From assembly GCA_013204105.1 (NCBI GenBank), contig JABMOM010000015.1:37358-101357 (forward strand): a stretch of DNA of 64,000 bases. The letters are read 5' to 3'. Below are positions 55,091-64,000 of this stretch, in pieces. The position numbers were made by a program, and so were the translations under genes. Numbering within the stretch: position 1 is the first letter of the stretch; every line of letters starts with the position of its first letter. The notes beneath the pieces are model-generated. The model had not been told where the DNA came from. It was given only the letters and a program-made list of their open reading frames with translations, and did no database searches. The stretch comes from Flavobacteriales bacterium. Its GTDB lineage: Bacteria > Bacteroidota > Bacteroidia > Flavobacteriales_G > Salibacteraceae.

Positions 55091-56705
55091 GCACCAATTC
55101 TCCGTTCAACCAAGTCTTCAGTATCGCTGTATTCAAAATCGCTTCTTTATCACATTGAAGCAAATCTTTGTCCAAAAGCACGAGGTCAGCAAACTTGCCT
55201 ACCTCGACGCTGCCTCTTGAATCGTCTTCAAAATTAGCAATGGCTGCCCAAATGGTGATTCCTCTTAATGCTTCTTCTCGCGTCAATCCTTCTTCTGCGT
55301 TGAATCCGCCTTTCGGAAAGCCCTCTCGGTCAGTCCGCACTGCCGCTGCGAAAAAGGTCGCGATGGGAGAAATGCCCTCCACAGGAAAATCTGTTCCCAA
55401 GGGAATCAATCCATTTTCGAGCATCAAACTCTTCAGCGCGTATGCGTGATGGATGCGTTCCTTTCCTAATCGATCTTCTGCCCAATACATATCCGAAGTG
55501 GCATGTGTAGGTTGCATTGAAGGAAGAATGTTGAACGCCCCAAACTTTGAACGATCTTCTGGGTGCACCACTTGCGCATGTTCAATCCTCCATCTACGGT
55601 CGTTAGTTCCGCCCAATACCTCTCCCATAGCATCAAGCGTAAAGCGGTTGGCTCCGTCGCCGATGCAATGCACATTCAATTGAAATCCAGCCTCGAAACA
55701 CGCCTTGGCCCAATGGGAAATGGAATCTTTAGGAGAGATCATCAGACCAGTGTTGGAGGTGTCATCGGAATAGGGTTCGAGTAATTTGGCACCTCTCGAA
55801 CCGAGAGCACCATCGGCATAGACCTTGATTGAATGGGCGGTTAGTCGCTCTGTTTTGATGGAAAGCTTTTCCATTGCATCCATCAGCTCTGGGGCGGCTG
55901 AGTACATGGCGTAGATTCTAATTTTCAATTCTGCTCTATGCAAACGCTCTAGCAATTGAACATCTGCGACGCTGAGTCCTCCAGCACACACAGAAGTGAG
56001 TCCTGTTGCGAAGCAATGTTCTTGGGCTGACAATAATGCGGCGGCTTTGAACCTGTCGTCAGGCTGCGGAACAACCGCCTTTACGAGGCGCATGGCTTCA
56101 TCGATAAGAATGCCTGTGGGTTTCCCATTTGCAAGTAAAATCTTCCCTCCGTCAACCCGCGTCTCCTGGCTGATCTGTGCAAGTTCAAGCACATTGTTAC
56201 TGACCAAGTAAGCGTGGCCGTCAATGCGTTTGAGTGCGATGAAATGATCGGGAAACAAATGTTGAAGTGTATCGTTGGTGGGAAAAGTTTGCTCTTCCCA
56301 ATCGTTTTGGTCCCATCCGCGTCCCATGACCCACTTGGATTCTACGCTTTCCGTATACGCTTTGATCCGAGAGACTACTTCGTCAAAGCTCTTGGTGCCC
56401 ACCAGGTCGAGCCGTTGCTTTTCGATGGCATAGCCAAGGATATGTGAATGCGCATCGATGAAGCCAGGGTAAACAAACCCATGTCGTGCATCGATGATCT
56501 CTGATGCCGTGTATGCGTTCAAGATCTCATGCTCAGCACCCACCGCAATGATCTTCCCATCCTTCACGGCTACAGCTTCCGCCGAGGAGAATGCGTCATC
56601 AACCGTATAAATAGTGGCATTGTGAATGATCAAGTCGGCCTGCTTTGGTTCGTTGCACCCAATGGTAATCATGAGAAGGCTGAGGAAAAGTAGGTTTCGC
56701 ATCAT
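55080..56705 (-). CDS. amidohydrolase (YtcJ-like) lipoprotein
   Basis: Metal-dependent hydrolase of the amidohydrolase family 3 group. The 541 residues start with a lipoprotein signal (LSLLMITIGC, Cys at about 17), unusual for a family that is mostly cytoplasmic. Metal motifs are FIDAHSHILG, YADGALGSRGA (YtcJ signature), NVHCIGDGANR and RIEHAQVVHP, ending with LGTDFPVEGISP. Substrate is unknown. It overlaps the upstream membrane-protein gene as ATGA and the CAP gene downstream. Confidence 0.87.
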   Translation of the reverse strand: MMRNLLFLSLLMITIGCNEPKQADLIIHNATIYTVDDAFSSAEAVAVKDGKIIAVGAEHEILNAYTASEIIDARHGFVYPGFIDAHSHILGYAIEKQRLDLVGTKSFDEVVSRIKAYTESVESKWVMGRGWDQNDWEEQTFPTNDTLQHLFPDHFIALKRIDGHAYLVSNNVLELAQISQETRVDGGKILLANGKPTGILIDEAMRLVKAVVPQPDDRFKAAALLSAQEHCFATGLTSVCAGGLSVADVQLLERLHRAELKIRIYAMYSAAPELMDAMEKLSIKTERLTAHSIKVYADGALGSRGAKLLEPYSDDTSNTGLMISPKDSISHWAKACFEAGFQLNVHCIGDGANRFTLDAMGEVLGGTNDRRWRIEHAQVVHPEDRSKFGAFNILPSMQPTHATSDMYWAEDRLGKERIHHAYALKSLMLENGLIPLGTDFPVEGISPIATFFAAAVRTDREGFPKGGFNAEEGLTREEALRGITIWAAIANFEDDSRGSVEVGKFADLVLLDKDLLQCDKEAILNTAILKTWLNGELVHEQ

Positions 56706-58009
56706 GTGGCATCGATTTGATTATTGCTTCGCCAGAGGCTCCGAATATAGGGTGAAAGTGAAATCAATAAGACCACCAATGCTGGAGCTCGGTATCGCAT
56801 GATCGCTCCGAAAACTGGCGTAACCCATCCTGTAAGTATGAGCAGTGGAACCGTGAAAAGTAGTATCCACCCAATCGAAGGCAACATTGCCTTATTGCGA
56901 TACCACCCGATGGCTGCGGTGATTGCCAGAGACCAAAGAAGGATATTCTCAAGCATTAAAAAAGCTTCTGGGGCGGAGGTTACTTCCATAGGTAAAGGGC
57001 GCATGAGACAAGTGAAAAGCGAAGCGGGAACTCCCAAGATCAAGGAAAGATATTCAGGCCTTAGCCGCTGCATTTCAAAGGCGCTACCCGATGCTATCTC
57101 GCTAACGTGGTTGAGAAAGTCGTGTTGTTTTTGAGCTATTGAACTTGGGATGTCGAAGCCTGCGGCGTATGCGCTCACAATGCCTATAGATATCAAGACG
57201 GCCCAAAACAAAGTCATTGCCCAGTGGCTCCAGTTTCTTTTATCTCGGACAAATTCAGAAAGCATAGCAGGCACCAGGAAGGCGAGCACATAAAGTTTTA
57301 GGTTGAGCAAGATCAAGGATGCGATCATCACCAGTGGGATGGCTTCTTTCAGCCTCGAAACACGCAAACCTTTAAACGCTGCTCCCATTCCGAGCATAAG
57401 TACTGCCTCTTTGAGTCCCCCAGACAACCAAAGCAGGCTAGCGGGAAAAAGAACAGCAATGGCAAGCGCCCACGGTTTATCCTGACTTCGAGGAATCAGT
57501 GCGTCAACGCACCATTTCAATCCGACAAAGCTCAGAAAGGTGAAGAGTACGTTGTGTACCTCGTAAAAGCCGAAACTTATCAAAGCAAAGAGCGCATTGA
57601 GACGAATTATGAAATGATTGTCATTGTAAAGACCTGCATCAAAAGGTTTGATCCAAGCATTCATCACCTCGAAATAGGATGAACGTAAGGAGGGGTCATC
57701 CATTCCGAGTCCGAAGATCATTCTCAAGAAATCAGGAGGGTGGACAAAGAGGGCCTCCCGGAGGATCATTCCGTCATCAAAGAATCGGTAGATGTCAGCA
57801 GTGCTTCTGTCGGTATAGTAATAGGTGAAGAGAGCCTGCAATAGAAAGGCTGCAATGACCTTTGTGGAGAACAATACGACGATTAAAGTGCGCGGATAGG
57901 CTTTAGAAGTGCGCAATAAAACATAGAGCAGAAAGGCGAACCAGACCGCCCCGAGTAGTATTCCTTCGATTTGCACACCCCAAAGTAAATCTTCTTGATA
58001 AGAATTCAT
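56702..58009 (-). CDS. multispanning membrane protein, possible glycosyltransferase-type
   Basis: A 435-residue protein with about 10 hydrophobic segments. The ATG at 58009 (MNSYQEDLLWGVQIEGILLG) is preferred; the longer frame overlaps the purL promoter. Two soluble loops stand out: the first carries TDRSTADIYRFFDDGMILRE (acidic, like the first loop of GT-C glycosyltransferases, which have a catalytic Asp there), and a later loop with RLRPEYLSLILGVPASL. I do not recognise a named family. Upstream of an amidohydrolase and a CAP protein in one coupled unit, it may handle a polyisoprenyl-linked or lipid substrate, which is speculation. Confidence 0.6.
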   Translation of the reverse strand: MNSYQEDLLWGVQIEGILLGAVWFAFLLYVLLRTSKAYPRTLIVVLFSTKVIAAFLLQALFTYYYTDRSTADIYRFFDDGMILREALFVHPPDFLRMIFGLGMDDPSLRSSYFEVMNAWIKPFDAGLYNDNHFIIRLNALFALISFGFYEVHNVLFTFLSFVGLKWCVDALIPRSQDKPWALAIAVLFPASLLWLSGGLKEAVLMLGMGAAFKGLRVSRLKEAIPLVMIASLILLNLKLYVLAFLVPAMLSEFVRDKRNWSHWAMTLFWAVLISIGIVSAYAAGFDIPSSIAQKQHDFLNHVSEIASGSAFEMQRLRPEYLSLILGVPASLFTCLMRPLPMEVTSAPEAFLMLENILLWSLAITAAIGWYRNKAMLPSIGWILLFTVPLLILTGWVTPVFGAIMRYRAPALVVLLISLSPYIRSLWRSNNQIDAT

Positions 58010-58041
58010 CGATTGCCGACCGTTCACCACATATGAAAATT

Positions 58042-58049
58042 TAATTTTG
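58042..58049 (+). promoter_or_regulatory. TAnnTTTG -7 box of purL
   Basis: TAATTTTG, exact match, 17 bases before the purL ATG at 58067. No TTG at N19. The divergent gene starts at 58009. Confidence 0.6.
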
Positions 58050-58066
58050 GCGCTCAATTGAAAAAC

Positions 58067-60295
58067 ATGAGTCAACCGACAGAGTACAACCCAAAAGAGA
58101 CTGCAGAGAAACTCGGCTTGCTGCCAGAGGAATACGATAAGGTCGTTGATTATCTCGGGCGCACGCCGAACTTCACAGAATTGTCCATTTACTCTGTCAT
58201 GTGGTCAGAGCACTGTTCATACAAGAACAGTATCATCTGGTTAAAAACCTTGCCCAAGTCAGGTCCCTCGATATTGGCAGAGGCCGGAGAGGAGAATGCA
58301 GGGCTTGTCGACATTGGGGATGGTTTGGCATGTGCTTTCAAAATCGAGTCCCACAACCATCCTTCTGCCATCGAACCTTATCAAGGTGCGGCCACTGGAG
58401 TGGGCGGTATCAACCGTGACATTTTCACCATGGGTGCTCGACCCATAGCGCAACTGAATAGCCTTCGTTTTGGAGATCCTGAGTCCGAGCGTACGAAGTG
58501 GTTGCTCAAAGGAGTGGTAAAGGGAATTGGTGATTATGGAAACAGCTTTGGTATCCCGGTCTTGGGCGGAGAGGTATTTTTTGATGCTTCTTACAATCAG
58601 AATCCTTTGGTCAATGCGATGTCTGTGGGCATTATGAAATCCGACCGAATGATATCTGCAACCTCTCATGGGGTTGGAAATCCGGTATTCATTGTTGGAT
58701 CGAGCACAGGAAAGGACGGAATACATGGAGCAACTTTCGCTTCAGGAGATTTGACAGATGATAGCGCAGACGACTTGCCATCAGTGCAGGTCGGCGACCC
58801 ATTTCAAGAGAAACTGTTGTTGGAAGCCTCTTTGGAGCTCGCCGAAACAGATTGCATCATTGGTATGCAGGACATGGGAGCTGCCGGCATCACTTGCTCT
58901 ACTTCTGAGATGTCGGAAAAAGGGGGATGCGGAATGGATATTCATTTGGACAGGGTACCCACGCGGCAGGAGCATATGCTTCCCTTCGAGATCCTTCTGA
59001 GCGAATCACAGGAGCGCATGCTCGTCGTCGTGAAAAAAGGCAGGGAGGATGAGGTCCTAAAGATCTTTGATAAGTGGGACTTGAATTGTGTTGAAATTGG
59101 AACCGTCACCGAAGGTCCAAGTCTCCGCTATTTTATGGACGGTGAGCTCGTGGCCGAAGTACCTGCCGATTCGTTGGTGCTAGGAGGCGGCGCGCCGGTG
59201 TACGAAAGGGAATATAAAGAGCCCGCCTACTACGCGGTAGCGCAAGCATTTGAGCCGTCTACCTTGGCTGAACCATCCGACCTAAAGGAGGTAGCGCGGT
59301 CTTTGATTGGACATGTGAACATTGCATCCAAGCGATGGGTCACAGAACAGTATGATTCAATGGTAGGTACGATCAACATGTCGACCAACCGTCCGAGCGA
59401 TGCAGGTATTGTGAATGTCAAGGGTACTGAAAAGGCCATCGCTGTTACCGTCGACTGCAACGCGCGCTATGTGTTTGCGGATCCAGAAGTGGGTTGTTCT
59501 ATTGCTGTTGCTGAAGCCGCAAGAAACATCGTTTGTTCCGGAGCAAAACCGGCAGCTATAACCAACTGTTTGAATTTTGGTAATCCCTATAACCCGGAGG
59601 CTTACTGGCAATTTGTCGGCGCCATCAAGGGCATGAGTACGGCTTGCAAGAAATTTAACACACCGGTCACGGGAGGAAATGTCAGTTTCTACAATCAGTC
59701 GACCATTGAAGGGAAGACGGTCCCTGTGCTGCCTACTCCAACCATCGGAATGATTGGGATAGTAGAGTCGAAGGAACATATCACACCGCTGAGTATTGGA
59801 GAGGAAGGGCAGCAGTTGATCCTCCTTGGAAAGCACAACGATGATATGTCAAGTTCCCAGTATTTGATCCATTGGCACAAGCAAGAATTGTCACGGACTC
59901 CATCTTTTGATCTCGACTATGAGCATAAGCTTCAGGAGGTATTGTACGGTTTGATCACCAAAGGGTCGATCAAGGCTGCCCATGATGTTTCGGACGGAGG
60001 CCTTTTCACAACATTGCTCGAAATGAGTTTGCCCCTAGGTATTGGGGTTGATGTTGAAGTTTCAGGAGGGCGATTAGATGGCTTGTTGTTCGGAGAGGCT
60101 CAGTCTCGGGTGGTCATCGCTGTCGACGCTTCTGATGCTAGCCGAGTATTGGAGCAAGCACATTCAGCTGGAATGGATGCCGAGCTCTTAGGAAGCGCGA
60201 GAGGTAAGGACATTGTAATCAACGGATCCTCGTTTGGATCTGTATCTTCCTTGGGAGAGATCTTCAATGGAGCTTTACACAAAATGATGAACTAG
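58067..60295 (+). CDS. purL: phosphoribosylformylglycinamidine synthase subunit PurL (small form)
   Basis: Fourth step of purine synthesis, FGAR amidation. The 742 residues are the small PurL, which works with separate PurS and PurQ (not in this window), in contrast to the about 1300-residue fused enzyme of E. coli. Motifs are [11 protein letters not shown] (catalytic His), [34 protein letters not shown] and the second AIRS-like half with [20 protein letters not shown] and [12 protein letters not shown]. The ATG at 58067 is preferred over a TTG at 58058. A bidirectional terminator follows. Confidence 0.95.
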   Translation: MSQPTEYNPKETAEKLGLLPEEYDKVVDYLGRTPNFTELSIYSVMWSEHCSYKNSIIWLKTLPKSGPSILAEAGEENAGLVDIGDGLACAFKIESHNHPSAIEPYQGAATGVGGINRDIFTMGARPIAQLNSLRFGDPESERTKWLLKGVVKGIGDYGNSFGIPVLGGEVFFDASYNQNPLVNAMSVGIMKSDRMISATSHGVGNPVFIVGSSTGKDGIHGATFASGDLTDDSADDLPSVQVGDPFQEKLLLEASLELAETDCIIGMQDMGAAGITCSTSEMSEKGGCGMDIHLDRVPTRQEHMLPFEILLSESQERMLVVVKKGREDEVLKIFDKWDLNCVEIGTVTEGPSLRYFMDGELVAEVPADSLVLGGGAPVYEREYKEPAYYAVAQAFEPSTLAEPSDLKEVARSLIGHVNIASKRWVTEQYDSMVGTINMSTNRPSDAGIVNVKGTEKAIAVTVDCNARYVFADPEVGCSIAVAEAARNIVCSGAKPAAITNCLNFGNPYNPEAYWQFVGAIKGMSTACKKFNTPVTGGNVSFYNQSTIEGKTVPVLPTPTIGMIGIVESKEHITPLSIGEEGQQLILLGKHNDDMSSSQYLIHWHKQELSRTPSFDLDYEHKLQEVLYGLITKGSIKAAHDVSDGGLFTTLLEMSLPLGIGVDVEVSGGRLDGLLFGEAQSRVVIAVDASDASRVLEQAHSAGMDAELLGSARGKDIVINGSSFGSVSSLGEIFNGALHKMMN

Positions 60296-60321
60296 AGAGA
60301 TAGCCCTCAACATATTCCCAT

Positions 60322-60354
60322 AAAAAAAGCCCCGATGTGAGTCGGGGCTTTTTG
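60322..60354. terminator. bidirectional terminator between purL and the duplicated T9SS gene
   Basis: AGCCCCGA (60328-60335) pairs with TCGGGGCT (60342-60349) around TGTGAG. A7 precedes and T5 follows, so either strand reads as stem plus T tract. It serves both convergent genes. Confidence 0.9.
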
Positions 60355-60374
60355 TTTGTTAGGCATCAGATACA

Positions 60375-62927
60375 TCAGTGGCTGAGCAGGAACTTCCGCG
60401 TTCCGGTATACTCTCCCATTCTGATCTCGAGAATGTACGGTCCGCTAGCAAGGTCGCCGACGTACCAAGTCTTCTTAGCGTAGGCATCTGTCGATGCAAA
60501 GCTTTTGACAGACCTACCCGTAAAGTCTTTCAAGGTAACCTCAAGGGATCCAAATGCAGCAATGTCCGCTTCGATGTTGATGTAGTCGTTCGCTGGATTA
60601 GGATAGATGGCGATGTTGTCCATATATGCTTCAGGAAGGCCTAGGATATTGATAACGACTTCTTCGCACGTGGTATCAGATCCACATACGTTGGAAACGT
60701 ACTGGCAAACCTCAAATGTTCCTACCCTAGGGAAGTAGTGGATTGGATTACTAAGGGTACTTAATGTCGAATCTGAGAACGTCCAGCGATATTCATCGGC
60801 ATTGTGGCTTGAATCAATGAATTGAACAGCCGAAAGCACTTGGTCATAACCGAAGCCACCTGTCGGAGCAACGGGCACATTGAGCGTTTGGCTGCTTTCA
60901 CAATTGGTGGTCCAACCATCCACGTAGATTGACAAGGTCACATCAAAGGGACCAGGCTCTTGGAATATGTGAAGTGCATTCACTTGATTACTCAATCCGG
61001 TGCTATCACCAAAATCCCAAACGAATGCATCTAGAATAGAGTTGTAGAACACTCTTGAGTTGTAGATTTCGCTACGTGTAATGCGCGAAGACAAATCATC
61101 AAACTCAACCAGCTTGTCGCCATTCTCATCGAATTTCAAGCATTCAAACGGGTATTCAAAGTTTGCATCAAGGTTGTATTCGATCAAGGGTTCAATGATG
61201 ACGTCCATGTCACAAGCGGCACCATTGCAATTGAATGCGAATACAGATCCAGGAGTGTACCAAATGGTATCACCGCTTGATGATGCAATCTTGGCAACGG
61301 CCAGAAGGTCTCCATCACCATCACCTGAAGCCCAGTCCGTAGTGCTGATGAGCACAGGGACGGACCCGTCATATTCAATGGTGAGGATAAAGTCGTCTCC
61401 GTTTTTAATGTTAATGGCCTTGTTAAAGATGGCAGTATACCGAACGGAATCGCTGTAGTTCGAGTCGACGTCGATCTTATTGATATGCACCCGCGACTCC
61501 GCTAATGGGCCGGCAGCTGTATCAGGAATGTTCGCTCCAGAGCGATCGTAAATGCGACAGATCACTTCGTAGCTATCCTTGAAGAGGCCTTCGTGGTTGG
61601 CGTAAAAAGTAAATCCGTGTACAATCATGGATTGTGGAGCGTCGAAGCGCTGACCAAGACCGATTCGCTTCTGGCCGGAGCCTTGTCCTTGCAGTCTGAG
61701 TTGACGAGTGTTGGTTCCTCTTGCCGCAGTGTAACGCACGCTGTCTTTACCGCAATTCAAAGCTGTGTTGGTAGCCACTGCCACGTTTTCACAATGGGTT
61801 ACTTCACCACACGATGTCATCATGGTTTGGCATACCCAATATGTTCCTGGCTTTGCGTATTTGTGTTTTGGATCTTCGTTGGAGCTATAGTTGCCATCAC
61901 CGAAGGTGTATTGGATGTTACTGAACAAGCCTTGGGTTTTGTTTTTAAACGTCACTTCCAGGTTGTTTGTGATATAGCTAAAATCTTGTGCAGGCTTCTC
62001 CTTGATGATTTGCGTGACGGAGCTCAAGCAAACCTGTTGCGTCCAGGACAGGATTTTGGTTGTCAACGTTGCTGCGTAAGGCCCGTTTGTAGGATAGAAG
62101 TGCGCTGGATTGATGATCGGGAAAATCGTTGAACCATCTCCGTAGTTCCAGGTTTGTCCGTCAGGAAAACCGTAGAATGCATATCGATTATACATTCTAT
62201 TGTCCGCGATGATCGCTTCGTTAAAGAAGTGAACCGTATCGCCTAATTCATCGAACAGGCATTCAGGGTCATTGATAAAGCTGGCATTCATATCGTAGCG
62301 AACGATGGGCTCGAAAAAGAAATCTGCGTCAAATGGAACACCGGTTGGGGCAAACACATCGGACTTGACCCATCCACTCGCCTGGAATGCTCCGCTAAGC
62401 CATTCCTCCAGGCCATCGCCTCCGCCGCTGATCTCATCGTATTCATTGTGCATCAATGAAAAGTCTGGGTTGTTGGCTTGGGTCCGAATGACGACTGTAT
62501 ACGGCTCATCCACGTTTAAATTGAAATTGTCAACCACGTGCTCATAATACTGCCATGTAGTGTAAAGGGTGTCATTGGTATCTACCACGGTGATCAGCAC
62601 GCTGTCGCTTGCTAGAATTGTGTTACCTGGAAGACTGTCTCCTGTGGCGTTACGAACTTCTACTGTAAGGTACATAGAGTTACCACCTGCCGTATCGGTC
62701 TTAAATCCATAAAAGCGAATACCGTCTAACGAGATCTCCTGAGGGGCCTCATAGTACTGGTAAAGAGCGCTGGTAAATGTTGGGTCAAAGCTGGTGGTAT
62801 CATATCCAGTGGCTTTGGCCAGAACGAACTTCACGGTGTCTTGGGAGCAAACGGCTCTTTGAGCCAGCGCGCTTGAAGAGATCAGAAAGAAAGCTATTAG
62901 TAGCGTAAATAGTCTAGTCATATACAA
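60375..62927 (-). CDS. T9SS-exported PKD-domain protein with internal duplication
   Basis: An 850-residue secreted protein. Start MYMTRLFTLLIAFFLISSSA gives a signal peptide ending ALAQ (ATG at 62921 also possible). Residues 27-384 and about 392-758 are two homologous units: each starts C-(S/G)-(Q/K)-D-(T/S)-V-(K/R), then a jelly-roll-like beta domain ending (FFEPIVRYDMNASF / IIEPLIEYNLDANF), then two PKD-type domains (TWNYGDGST / FVWDFGDST; YTFGDGNYS / YRWTFSDST) and a Cys-rich end (CGEVTHCENV / CGSDTTCEEV). Residues about 775-850 (IAIYPNPANDYINIE ...) are a T9SS type A sorting domain. Probably a surface adhesin. No exact promoter box in the 116 bases upstream. Confidence 0.82.
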   Translation of the reverse strand: MYMTRLFTLLIAFFLISSSALAQRAVCSQDTVKFVLAKATGYDTTSFDPTFTSALYQYYEAPQEISLDGIRFYGFKTDTAGGNSMYLTVEVRNATGDSLPGNTILASDSVLITVVDTNDTLYTTWQYYEHVVDNFNLNVDEPYTVVIRTQANNPDFSLMHNEYDEISGGGDGLEEWLSGAFQASGWVKSDVFAPTGVPFDADFFFEPIVRYDMNASFINDPECLFDELGDTVHFFNEAIIADNRMYNRYAFYGFPDGQTWNYGDGSTIFPIINPAHFYPTNGPYAATLTTKILSWTQQVCLSSVTQIIKEKPAQDFSYITNNLEVTFKNKTQGLFSNIQYTFGDGNYSSNEDPKHKYAKPGTYWVCQTMMTSCGEVTHCENVAVATNTALNCGKDSVRYTAARGTNTRQLRLQGQGSGQKRIGLGQRFDAPQSMIVHGFTFYANHEGLFKDSYEVICRIYDRSGANIPDTAAGPLAESRVHINKIDVDSNYSDSVRYTAIFNKAINIKNGDDFILTIEYDGSVPVLISTTDWASGDGDGDLLAVAKIASSSGDTIWYTPGSVFAFNCNGAACDMDVIIEPLIEYNLDANFEYPFECLKFDENGDKLVEFDDLSSRITRSEIYNSRVFYNSILDAFVWDFGDSTGLSNQVNALHIFQEPGPFDVTLSIYVDGWTTNCESSQTLNVPVAPTGGFGYDQVLSAVQFIDSSHNADEYRWTFSDSTLSTLSNPIHYFPRVGTFEVCQYVSNVCGSDTTCEEVVINILGLPEAYMDNIAIYPNPANDYINIEADIAAFGSLEVTLKDFTGRSVKSFASTDAYAKKTWYVGDLASGPYILEIRMGEYTGTRKFLLSH
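60654..62849 (-). repeat. two about 360-residue coding duplications in the T9SS protein
   Basis: Unit 1 (about 62849-61776) and unit 2 (about 61754-60654) encode homologous jelly-roll plus twin-PKD modules, matched by shared landmarks PIxxY-N/D-x-N/D-A-N/S-F, ECLxxDExGDxxxxF, NxRxFY and Cys-x(3-4)-Cys ends. Protein identity by eye is low to moderate, so the duplication is old. Confidence 0.65.
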
Positions 62928-63011
62928 TATATACGTTAAGTCACTTTTGAAGACGTTCCTTATAGTGGAATAGTTGACCGATAAAGTCCGTAAAATTAAA
63001 GATTATTGTAA

Positions 63012-63027
63012 TCGCTCGGTTGAGCGA
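63012..63027. promoter_or_regulatory. perfect inverted repeat before the SDR gene
   Basis: TCGCTC-GGTT-GAGCGA, 6-bp arms and a 4-base loop, ending 16 bases before the ATG at 63044. It could form a hairpin in the mRNA leader or be an operator. No T tract follows, so it is not a terminator. Confidence 0.35.
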
Positions 63028-63043
63028 ATCCAACAATAGGAAT

Positions 63044-63733
63044 ATGGCGGTATTGATAACAGGTGCATCAAGAGGAATTGGAAAGGCATTGACGGAGGCT
63101 TATCGGGCTTCTGGAAAGCGGACGATTACCATAGGCAGGGGCGAGGGTCTCCGTGTTGATCGAGAGGGCCAACATATATACATACGTTTTGCATGGGATG
63201 ATTTTAATGCATTGGCGGAAGCACTCCATGATGTATCCGAGGCAGAAGGGTTTAAAATCGAATCCGTAATCAACAATGCAGGACTTTTGATCAAGGATAT
63301 GATCAGCGAGGTGAGCTATGCTGACTTCGAGGAGCAGATGCGGGTGAACGTTTGGTATGCCTTGGAGCTGTTTCGTGCACTCTATAGTAGAAAGCTACTA
63401 GCGCCCAACGCCCACATCTTGAACATTGGAAGCATGGGGGGAGTGCAAGGCTCGATGAAGTTCCCTGGACTGTTCGCCTATTCAGCCAGTAAGGCTGCTT
63501 TGGTAGGGCTTACAGAGTCATTGGATGCAGAATATGGGGGTGAGGGACTCGCGTTCAACTGTTTAGCCTTAGGGGCGGTAAATACGGAGATGCTGAAAGA
63601 GGCCTTTCCGGGCTATGTTTCAGAGGTCGATCCTGAAAATATGGCGAAATTCATTCAAAGGGTTGCGGATGAATTCGGTGATGTAATGAGTGGAAAGCTC
63701 ATTCAGGCTTCAAAATCCAACCCCGACGCCTAA
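63044..63733 (+). CDS. short-chain dehydrogenase/reductase
   Basis: NAD(P)-dependent oxidoreductase, 229 residues, Rossmann fold: cofactor motif TGASRGIG at the N-terminus, NNAG, catalytic Ser in NIGSMGG and YSASK (Tyr and Lys). The ATG at 63044 places the cofactor loop at the normal position; a TTG at 63020 adds 8 residues. Substrate cannot be predicted. It stands alone between the divergent T9SS gene and the rRNA operon promoter. Confidence 0.9.
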   Translation: MAVLITGASRGIGKALTEAYRASGKRTITIGRGEGLRVDREGQHIYIRFAWDDFNALAEALHDVSEAEGFKIESVINNAGLLIKDMISEVSYADFEEQMRVNVWYALELFRALYSRKLLAPNAHILNIGSMGGVQGSMKFPGLFAYSASKAALVGLTESLDAEYGGEGLAFNCLALGAVNTEMLKEAFPGYVSEVDPENMAKFIQRVADEFGDVMSGKLIQASKSNPDA

Positions 63734-63815
63734 ATTTATGGCACTGTTATTCAGTTGCTTAACGTCTGCCCGGCCAAATAAGCCCATATTTCTTCATCTT
63801 TTCTTTGGTTAGGGC

Positions 63816-63845
63816 TTGCAGCAATGAAATATGAAATTATCTTTG
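63816..63845 (+). promoter_or_regulatory. rRNA operon promoter
   Basis: TTG at 63816-63818, 19 bases, TATCTTTG at 63838-63845, the complete Bacteroidota arrangement, about 100 bases upstream of the 16S gene. Confidence 0.88.
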
Positions 63846-63853
63846 CGCTCCCT

Positions 63854-63882
63854 TTTGAAAGAAAGGATGTTCTTTGAAAGAA
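63854..63882 (+). promoter_or_regulatory. rRNA leader with boxA-like antitermination sequence and direct repeat
   Basis: TTTGAAAGAA occurs at 63854-63863 and again at 63873-63882. The second copy is part of TGTTCTTTGA (63869-63878), which resembles boxA (TGCTCTTTA) that recruits Nus factors to rRNA transcripts. Confidence 0.6.
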
Positions 63883-63947
63883 TTGAAAAGATAGAAGCTA
63901 ACATGTATCCATAGGGATCTTTGATCTGATTGTTATATTAATTTTAT

Positions 63948-64000
<53 letters not shown>

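Overview
The window reads as chromosomal DNA of a Bacteroidota bacterium, most likely a member of Flavobacteriales. The evidence is: repeated matches to the Bacteroidota promoter element TAnnTTTG upstream of genes, near absence of strong Shine-Dalgarno sites, several secreted proteins with C-terminal type IX secretion (T9SS) sorting domains, an OmpP1/FadL-like porin, monomeric isocitrate dehydrogenase, an archaeal-type ProS, a DnaX without zinc cysteines, and a conserved birA/rsfS/ftsH/cdsA/psd and pyrE/Nudix neighbourhood. I cannot name the genus. The window is densely coding (no gene-free gap exceeds about 300 bases; the largest are about 190-220 bases) and is overwhelmingly housekeeping. 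I see no prophage, transposon, integron, CRISPR array or obvious defence island.

Layout. 1-9 kb: a truncated rRNA methyltransferase, an unknown helical-repeat protein, a secreted M1 aminopeptidase, a FadL-like porin coupled to a low-complexity lipoprotein, and a T9SS-exported CPPC thioredoxin-fold protein. 9-16.6 kb: proS, tRNA-Glu-rpsT, radC, an envelope pair (deacetylase-like plus FemAB-like), upp and a HAD phosphatase. 16.6-27.4 kb: lipid synthesis (psd, cdsA), ftsH, rsfS, birA, pyrE, Nudix hydrolase, coaD and rsmD. 27.4-36.6 kb: helicase, acyltransferase, monomeric icd, an M16 peptidase lipoprotein and dnaX. 36.8-45 kb: a SprB-like surface protein, the rpsF-rpsR-rplI operon, aconitase, hemE and an OmpA-family protein. 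45-54.4 kb: an UMF1 transporter, lhgO, a polyphosphate operon (ppk-ppx-unknown membrane-anchored pseudo-receiver), a beta-barrel protein and an acyl-CoA synthetase. 54.4-64 kb: a CAP-domain protein, amidohydrolase and multispanning membrane protein operon, purL, an internally duplicated T9SS protein, an SDR enzyme, and the promoter, leader and first bases of a 16S rRNA gene.

The most interesting signals are small. dnaX contains an A10 run exactly at the end of the clamp-loader domains where both alternative frames stop within a few codons, followed by an A-AAA-AAG heptamer, which suggests programmed production of a short gamma-like subunit. The divergent pyrE and Nudix genes share a CATG that supplies both start codons. 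The icd promoter -7 box lies inside the loop of the preceding terminator hairpin. A perfect 7-bp-arm dyad precedes the polyphosphate operon, whose third gene encodes an unrecognised tail-anchored receiver-like protein. I found no clear-cut new multi-gene system; the polyphosphate third gene is the best candidate for undescribed function.

Start codons were re-chosen in many genes where the longest open frame ran upstream of the natural N-terminus; the reason is given in each entry. All family assignments rest on reading motifs and overall sequence by eye, without database searches.
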